A stretch of 5,704 bases of DNA. It comes from DAORHV01 sp964458645 (GTDB taxonomy: Bacteria > Patescibacteriota > Gracilibacteria > Peribacterales > Peribacteraceae). The position numbers were made by a program, and so were the translations under genes. The stretch spans positions 1-5,704 of the forward strand of contig CAYWJU010000034.1 of NCBI GenBank assembly GCA_964458645.1, in the 5' to 3' direction. This document shows positions 1-3,000 of the stretch, piece by piece; position 1 is the first letter of the stretch; every line of letters begins with the position of its first letter. The notes beneath the pieces are model-generated. The model was not told the DNA's origin. It was given only the letters and a program-made list of their open reading frames with translations, and did no database searches.

Positions 1-3000
1 GCGACAACGAGGGAGCCGGAGAAGGAACCGTTACCGGAGATGGTAAGTGTTGCACCGGAGATGGTACCGAAGACGTCGAGCGTGGCTTTGGGAGCCAACG
101 TACCGATACCAACTGATCCGCCATCCAGCATGACTACCTCCGGGTTGCCCGATGCGTCCGGATTGAACGTCAGGTAATTGGCGGAAGTGTCGTAGCCAAT
201 GGTTCCTTCGTTACCGTCGGTGCCGATATGCATGCTGGATCCACCCAAGTACAGATCGCGCCAGCGCAACGAGGACGTGCCCAAATCGTAGGTAACGTCG
301 ACAGAAGGCGTGATATTGGAGTTCACCAACGCGTTGAAGGTGACAGTGTCCGACGAATCGCTGCCGATGATCGTATTGCCATTCAGCGTGGTGACGCCGG
401 TAACAGTGAGTGCGCCGCCAACCTGCAACGAACCGTCGGTACGCAAGGTGTTCACCAACGGACGGTACAAATTGGTATCGAAGATATTGTCGTACCCGAA
501 GAGCAGATGCGGGTTGGCAGATGTTGCATTGCCCGGCATGGAGATGGCGATTCCCGGTGCTCCGGTAGCCGAAGAATCGACATAAATACCGGTTCCCGTG
601 GCTACGTTCTGGTCTACCAGAAGGGCTCCGGAGCCGAAAAGATCATCTTGCTGCACCTCCATCTGTCCCAGCGGCGTCGTTGTGCCGACGCCAACTTGTC
701 CGATGTTGTAGTAAATGCTGTTATCGTTATTCACGGTCCACACGCTGTCGCCTCCGCCGCCGCCCGAGGAGCTTCCCGAACCGGTCAGGTTAATGAGGCG
801 GCCGTTGCTCAAGCGAACGAACAGACCGCCAGTATCACCGGCATACGCCGCAACCGGAGCCGTAAAGTTACCGCTATAGCGGGCAACTTTGGAGATGCGG
901 ATTTCATCCATGTAACCGGTAAAGTTCTGGTCACCGGCGAAGTTATACGGATAGCGGTTACCGAGCATAAGGTAGCGGCTGCTCAGCGTCTTCAGCGCTG
1001 CAGAAGAGCCAATAGAGCCGATCGCCGTACCGTTCTTATACACACGGAAGGTGTTGCCGCTGCGCTCGAATGCAATATGCACCCACTGCGAGGTCGGGAA
1101 ATCCACGGTATCCGTAATGCTGATAGTCATACCGGTCGACGTCTTCCAGTTACCCTGCAGTTTGTTGCCGCTGGTGAGTTGCAATGACCACTGATGATCG
1201 TTGACCGCAGTCATGCCGATCAAGAAGCGATTCACGCTGGTATTTGCGCCTTCGTACACCCAAGTGTCCACAGTGAAATCACCGGTGGTGTAGTAGTCAT
1301 CGTTGGTGCTGCTGAAGCGGTAATACTGATAACCGGCACAGTTCAGACTGATGCTGTTCGTTCCGAATTTGGCTTGTGCAGCGCTGTTGGAAATACACGA
1401 ACCGCCATGGCTATTGGTGTTGGTTTTTCCTTGAGCGGTGTTGGTAGCGATACCGCTGGCATCTTCGGCACTCACCAAGTACGTGGTGTCGGAATCATTG
1501 CCGCCGCTGGTACTCGGGCGGGCGAAGATACGAGCGTAGTTGGACGCAGTCGGAGCGTTGGAGCTGGCTTCAAGAATGTCGAAGCTGCCGATGTCGGCCA
1601 TGCGGAAGTCGATATTGCCGTCGGAATCAGCATCGAACTTAATGCGATCTCCAACGGTGTCGTATTGAATCTGTGCTGAGTCGCCGCTCACGCCAAGATT
1701 GATTGCACCGCTCAAGAAGAAGTTCTTCCAGCGCAGCGTATCGGAGCCCAAACTGTAGGTATTGGTGATTGCAGGAATCAGACTGCCGGAAATGACGCTC
1801 TTAAAGCTCACGACGTCAGTCGAAGCATTACCCAACTGCACTGCTCCCGAGAAAGCGGCATGGTTGCTGATAATAAGGTTGCGACCGGACAGCGTTCCGA
1901 CAATGTCCAAGGTTGCTTTTGGTGCAGTGGTGCCGATACCCACGCGGTTGGCGTTGGCGTCGATGGAGAGTGTATTGGTGTCGAAGAAAGCTCCCGAGCT
2001 GAAGCGAGCGGTGTTCACAATCTTGAGCGTTCCAGAAGACGTCAGGTCCTTTTCAGCATGGATGATATTTCCGGAAGCGGTCTCGATAATCTTGAGGCCG
2101 AGATAACCGGAGGTGAGATCGATAGTCAGGGCGCCGGTCATGGTGTCGCCGGCTTTGCGGACGTAGCGGGCATCGCCGAGCTGCAGCACGCCGCCGGAGT
2201 TCACCGACGGTCCACCGGTCTGATCTGTTCCACAAGAGAAGCGTTTGGTGGCACTGTCCCAGAGCAACTTGGATGTTCCTGCGGTATCACAATCGGCCAG
2301 GCCTGCACCGGCAAAGGTTGTTGCGGCGTAGAGGTGCGTACCGGTTACGGAGCGAGTAGCGAACAGATCCATTCCAGAGGCAGTACCCAGGACTTCCAAG
2401 GTGGCACCGGAGATGCCTTTGCGTACAACGAGCGAGCCGGTGATGGAAGCATTGCCGGAGACGACCAGAGTTTTGCCGGAAATGGTGCCGACAACGTCAA
2501 GTGAAGCTTTCGGAGTAGTGGTACCAATACCAACGCGGTTGGCATTGGCGTCGATCGTGAGCGTGTTGGTGTCGAAGGAAGCTCCGGAGCTGAAGCGAGC
2601 GGTGTTCACGACCTTCAGGGTTCCGGAGGACGTGAGGTCCTTTTCGGCGTGGATGATGTTTCCGGAGGCGGTCTCGATAATGCGCAAGCCGAGGAAGCCG
2701 GAGGTGAGGTCGATGACGAGTGCACCCGTCATGGTGTCGCCCTGCTTCTTCACGTAGCGAGCGTCACCGAGGCGCAGGACGGCGCCGGAGAAGGAGCTGG
2801 TGCCGGCATTGCCGGTGTTCTGGTCGGTGCCGCAGGAGAAGCGCTTGGTGGCGCTGTCCCACAAGAGCTTGCTGGTACCGGCAGTGTCGCAGTCGGCCAG
2901 GCCTGCACCGGCAAAGGTTGTTGCGGCGTAGAGGTGGGTTCCGGAGATGGAGCGGGTGGCGAAGAGATTGGAGCCGGAGATGTTGCGCGTGGCATAAATA

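Noticed and set aside
228..1187. A 319-codon plus-strand open frame opposite the LamG region
   Set aside because: It is antisense to the continuous minus-strand frame that encodes a recognisable LamG-like domain. Its translation is Arg/Ala/Val-rich with no recognisable motif, and stops are rare only because of codon use on the other strand.
1762..2757. Plus-strand open frames at 1762-2106, 1860-2504, 2401-2757 and 2649-3242 that look similar to each other
   Set aside because: Their resemblance comes from the repeat blocks and connectors read in antisense. They overlap one another and the real gene, and the phrases simply mirror its codons.
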